From positions 56,839-120,838 of the forward strand of contig JBBAKL010000003.1 of assembly GCA_040403535.1 (NCBI GenBank): a stretch of 64,000 nt of DNA, in the 5' to 3' direction. The first letter of the stretch is position 1. The number at the start of each line of letters is the position of its first letter. The notes under the pieces are model-generated. The model was given only the letters and a program-made list of their open reading frames with translations, did no database searches and had not been told where the DNA came from. Below, piece after piece: positions 62,131-64,000 of the stretch. The DNA is from JAHEYG01 sp040403535. GTDB lineage: Bacteria > Bacteroidota > Bacteroidia > B-17B0 > Aurantibacillaceae. The position numbers were made by a program, and so were the translations under genes.

Positions 62131-62553
62131 TTATTCTTGCAAAAATATTTTCATTTCGCAAGAAGCAACAGGTGTTCCGTTGCATTCGGAAGACGCTTCA
62201 ATTAAAGTAACATTCATTATATGAGCTTTTACTTTTACAACAGTTATCAATTCTGTTCCTATATCGGGTAATGAAAATATTTTAAGGTCTTTGATATTAC
62301 CGATAAAACCAACTTTGGTTGGCTCATTATTTTGTTTTGCTAAAAATCCTGCGTGAGCAGCAGCGGTTTGCGCCATGTTTTCAGTAATACCCGCTTCAGA
62401 AAGCTTTTCATTACCAACTAAAAGATGTGTCTTCTCTACGTTAAATCCGGTTTGTATAAGTTCAGGTGTGCATTGATAAATAGTATGTACTAGGCAAATC
62501 GGGTCGCGTTGAGGAATATAATCGAAAATATTTTGACGACCCACCAACGCCAT
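62131..62553 (-). CDS. Hotdog-fold 3-hydroxyacyl-ACP dehydratase-like protein
   Basis: A 140-residue protein started at ATG 62553, which shares one base with the darB-like stop (TAATG). The fold is FabZ/FabA-like: YIPQRDPICLVHTIY, then LVGNEKLSEAGITENMAQTAAAHAGF, where ENMAQTAAA matches the central helix of FabZ. The usual His of the FabZ active site is not obvious, so activity may differ. Dehydratases of this kind occur in flexirubin and aryl-polyene clusters, where they act on growing acyl chains. Confidence 0.8.
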   Translation of the reverse strand: MALVGRQNIFDYIPQRDPICLVHTIYQCTPELIQTGFNVEKTHLLVGNEKLSEAGITENMAQTAAAHAGFLAKQNNEPTKVGFIGNIKDLKIFSLPDIGTELITVVKVKAHIMNVTLIEASSECNGTPVASCEMKIFLQE

Positions 62554-63692
62554 TAGCAAACAGTAAGAAGAGTGTTTGCGTATGAGAATCTTGCGCTTTC
62601 AGGCACACACAGAAGAATTTTATCTCCCTTTTTCAATTTTCCGCCGTTAAATAATTCTTCAAGTGCTAAAAATATTGAAGCTGCCCCTACATTTCCAACA
62701 TCAGGTAAATTTAGGAACCACTTATCTTTTGGAATTAGTATGCCATTTGCCTCAAAATCCGAATATACTTTATCAGCAAAATACATACTAGAAATATGAG
62801 GTAGGAAATAACTTATTTCCGCAATATTTAAATCGTGTTTTTTTATTGAGGATTGAACGGATTTAGTACCATAACGAACCACATTTTTATCCAGCATTTT
62901 CACATCCTGCTTGAATGCAAAAAGTGATTTGCCCAGAATATCTTCTACCGGATGATCCGCCCACGGCTTCAACTCTCCATTGTATTTTTCTCCTCCAAGA
63001 TACATACAGGTTTCAGCTTCATTGGCAAAACTATAAGTATCAATCCATTCTATTTTTAAGCTAACACCATTGTTATTGGGTTTGTTTTCCATTAGCACAG
63101 CCGCCGATCCATCGCTCAACATCCAGCGCAGAAACTCTTTTTCAAACGCTATAATCGGACTTTCTTCTATAAGTTCCAGCTTTTTGGTTTCTTCTTCGAA
63201 ATTTTGGTGTTTTAAAACAGAGGAACATCTTTCAGATGCTGTTGCAATAGCGTTTTGCGTTTCACCGGCTTTTATTGATAAATAGCCATGCTTTAATGCA
63301 TGCATACCCGAACAACATACCGCCTGAAAAGAAACAACCTGACTATTCCTCATTTCTGGTAATAAACCATGAACCATTACTGCATGCGAAGGAACATTTT
63401 GATCGGGCGATGTGGTTCCGCAAGCCATTAGCTCAATTTTTTCTTGAGTAATGCCTGAACTTGTTAACTTTTTTACAGCCTCTGCAGTTAGCTGAGCGTT
63501 TGTATAAGTTGGTTCTGAATTCTTGTTTAATGCGTAATAACGTTTTTTAATACCGTTATTTCTAAGTACAATTGTTTTAGAACGTGATTTCTTTCCGCCG
63601 ATTACCCCTAAATATTCCTCCATTTCGTCGTTAGAAACAGGAGGTCCGGGTAAAAATCCGGCAATTTTATTTATATAAACAGAATCAGACAT
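62553..63692 (-). CDS. darB: StlD/DarB-type beta-ketoacyl synthase III
   Basis: A 379-residue thiolase-fold enzyme; ATG 63692 starts MSDSVYINKIAGFLPGPPVSNDEMEEYLG (in parts), as in DarB relatives, and the longer reading from 63755 crosses the likely -7 box. Further DarB marks: SRSKTIVLRNNGIKKRYYAL. KAS III triad: Cys127 (or 126) in FQAVCCSGMHAL, His in FLPHISS, Asn in VGNVGAAS. DarB couples a beta-ketoacyl with a second acyl chain to build the dialkylresorcinol part of flexirubin pigments. Neighbours fit: dehydratase and exporter downstream. Confidence 0.87.
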   Translation of the reverse strand: MSDSVYINKIAGFLPGPPVSNDEMEEYLGVIGGKKSRSKTIVLRNNGIKKRYYALNKNSEPTYTNAQLTAEAVKKLTSSGITQEKIELMACGTTSPDQNVPSHAVMVHGLLPEMRNSQVVSFQAVCCSGMHALKHGYLSIKAGETQNAIATASERCSSVLKHQNFEEETKKLELIEESPIIAFEKEFLRWMLSDGSAAVLMENKPNNNGVSLKIEWIDTYSFANEAETCMYLGGEKYNGELKPWADHPVEDILGKSLFAFKQDVKMLDKNVVRYGTKSVQSSIKKHDLNIAEISYFLPHISSMYFADKVYSDFEANGILIPKDKWFLNLPDVGNVGAASIFLALEELFNGGKLKKGDKILLCVPESARFSYANTLLTVC

Positions 63693-63744
63693 TGATTTAA
63701 ACAGTAAACAAATCAGCAAACAGAAAGTTTTCTGATTTAAGTCG

Positions 63745-63752
63745 CAAAAGTA
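63745..63752 (-). promoter_or_regulatory. Candidate -7 box of the darB unit
   Basis: TACTTTTG on the minus strand, 53 bases upstream of ATG 63692, in the 114-base gap to the next gene. Confidence 0.42.
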
Positions 63753-63806
63753 CAATTAATCCCGAAATTTTGAAGGTAATTGTGAAAATATATAACAAAG
63801 CCTTTT

Positions 63807-64000
63807 TTACTCTGCCTTAATCTCATTTTGTTGATAATAAGCTATTTGCTTTCTCATTTTTCCTGCGGCGAGAAGAGGTGCCAATCGCGCTATGATGGTA
63901 ATTAACGGAGATGCCAGAAAAATGACCGTTGGCAGTACAATACCAAATATTTTAACACGTGTTTTACGTTCCTTACTTCCGGAAGGACCTTTTTTAAGAA
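63807..64000 (-). CDS. 3' end of a membrane-associated protein, possibly DarA
   Basis: The last 64 codons of a minus-strand gene whose start is beyond the window (stop TAA at 63809-63807). It shows a basic stretch (GSKERKTRVKIF), a hydrophobic segment (GIVLPTVIFLASPLITIIARL) and a tail AGKMRKQIAYYQQNEIKAE. Next to darB a DarA-type dialkylresorcinol condensing enzyme is expected, and from memory DarA proteins end with a basic-hydrophobic-YYQ arrangement; I cannot verify this from the fragment. Confidence 0.5.
   Translation of the reverse strand, partial: LKKGPSGSKERKTRVKIFGIVLPTVIFLASPLITIIARLAPLLAAGKMRKQIAYYQQNEIKAE

Overview
The window is AT-rich chromosomal DNA from a Bacteroidota bacterium, most likely of the flavobacterial/sphingobacterial kind. 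The species cannot be named from this sequence. The evidence is family content: an IPExxxVDY protein, DUF4271, DUF5777, DUF4286 and DUF4175 proteins, an alternative complex III plus cytochrome oxidase operon, an atpBEFHAG operon without atpD/atpC, and a DarB-type ketosynthase of the flexirubin kind. Candidate promoters carry the Bacteroidota -7 motif TAnnTTTG and few genes show a Shine-Dalgarno sequence. I found no rRNA, tRNA, CRISPR array, insertion sequence or prophage, and no gene-free stretch longer than 300 bases.

Layout. 1-3.7 kb: the end of a TonB-type cluster (two TonB C-terminal proteins, a PstS-like lipoprotein, a TPR protein). 3.7-11.3 kb: single genes (acyltransferase 3, M1 aminopeptidase lipoprotein, VOC protein divergent from kbl, an amber-interrupted micro-ORF, an esterase). 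11.4-19.2 kb: an IPExxxVDY gene converging on a tightly coupled minus-strand operon that reads SRPBCC, aldehyde dehydrogenase, dltC-like, dltD-like, a small dltX-like gene, dltB-like, dltA-like, thiL. 19.2-30.8 kb: actABCDEF followed by cytochrome oxidase subunits II and I. 31-36.6 kb: radical SAM protein, hemD with a long lysine-rich tail, DUF4271, DUF5777, YceI, mutY. 36.7-47.7 kb, plus strand: HU, TPR protein, a 29-residue basic protein, rng, DUF4175 giant, HATPase regulator, TPR protein, ygiD-like dioxygenase, DUF4286, rsmA. 47.7-54.6 kb, minus strand: glycosyltransferase, SiaB-like protein, deoxynucleoside kinase, SDR, PAP2-like, gpsA, exonuclease, queA. 54.8-59.9 kb: ATP synthase operon. 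60-64 kb: ABC exporter, hotdog dehydratase, DarB ketosynthase and the end of a further gene, interpreted as the edge of a flexirubin/dialkylresorcinol pigment cluster.

How the genes work together. The act-cox and atp operons form the aerobic energy core: quinol to cytochrome c to oxygen, then ATP. The most unusual unit is the dlt-like operon. In Firmicutes Dlt proteins put D-alanine on teichoic acids, which a Gram-negative cell lacks. Here all five Dlt parts seem present, including a DltX-like microprotein ending in Phe-Ile-Tyr-Ala-Gln-Phe. Three key positions depart from the Gram-positive pattern: the MBOAT Trp-His-Gly histidine is Asn, the DltA selectivity cysteine is Ile, and the residue before the carrier serine is Thr instead of Asp. 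This points to a diverged envelope acylation pathway with an unknown acyl group and acceptor.
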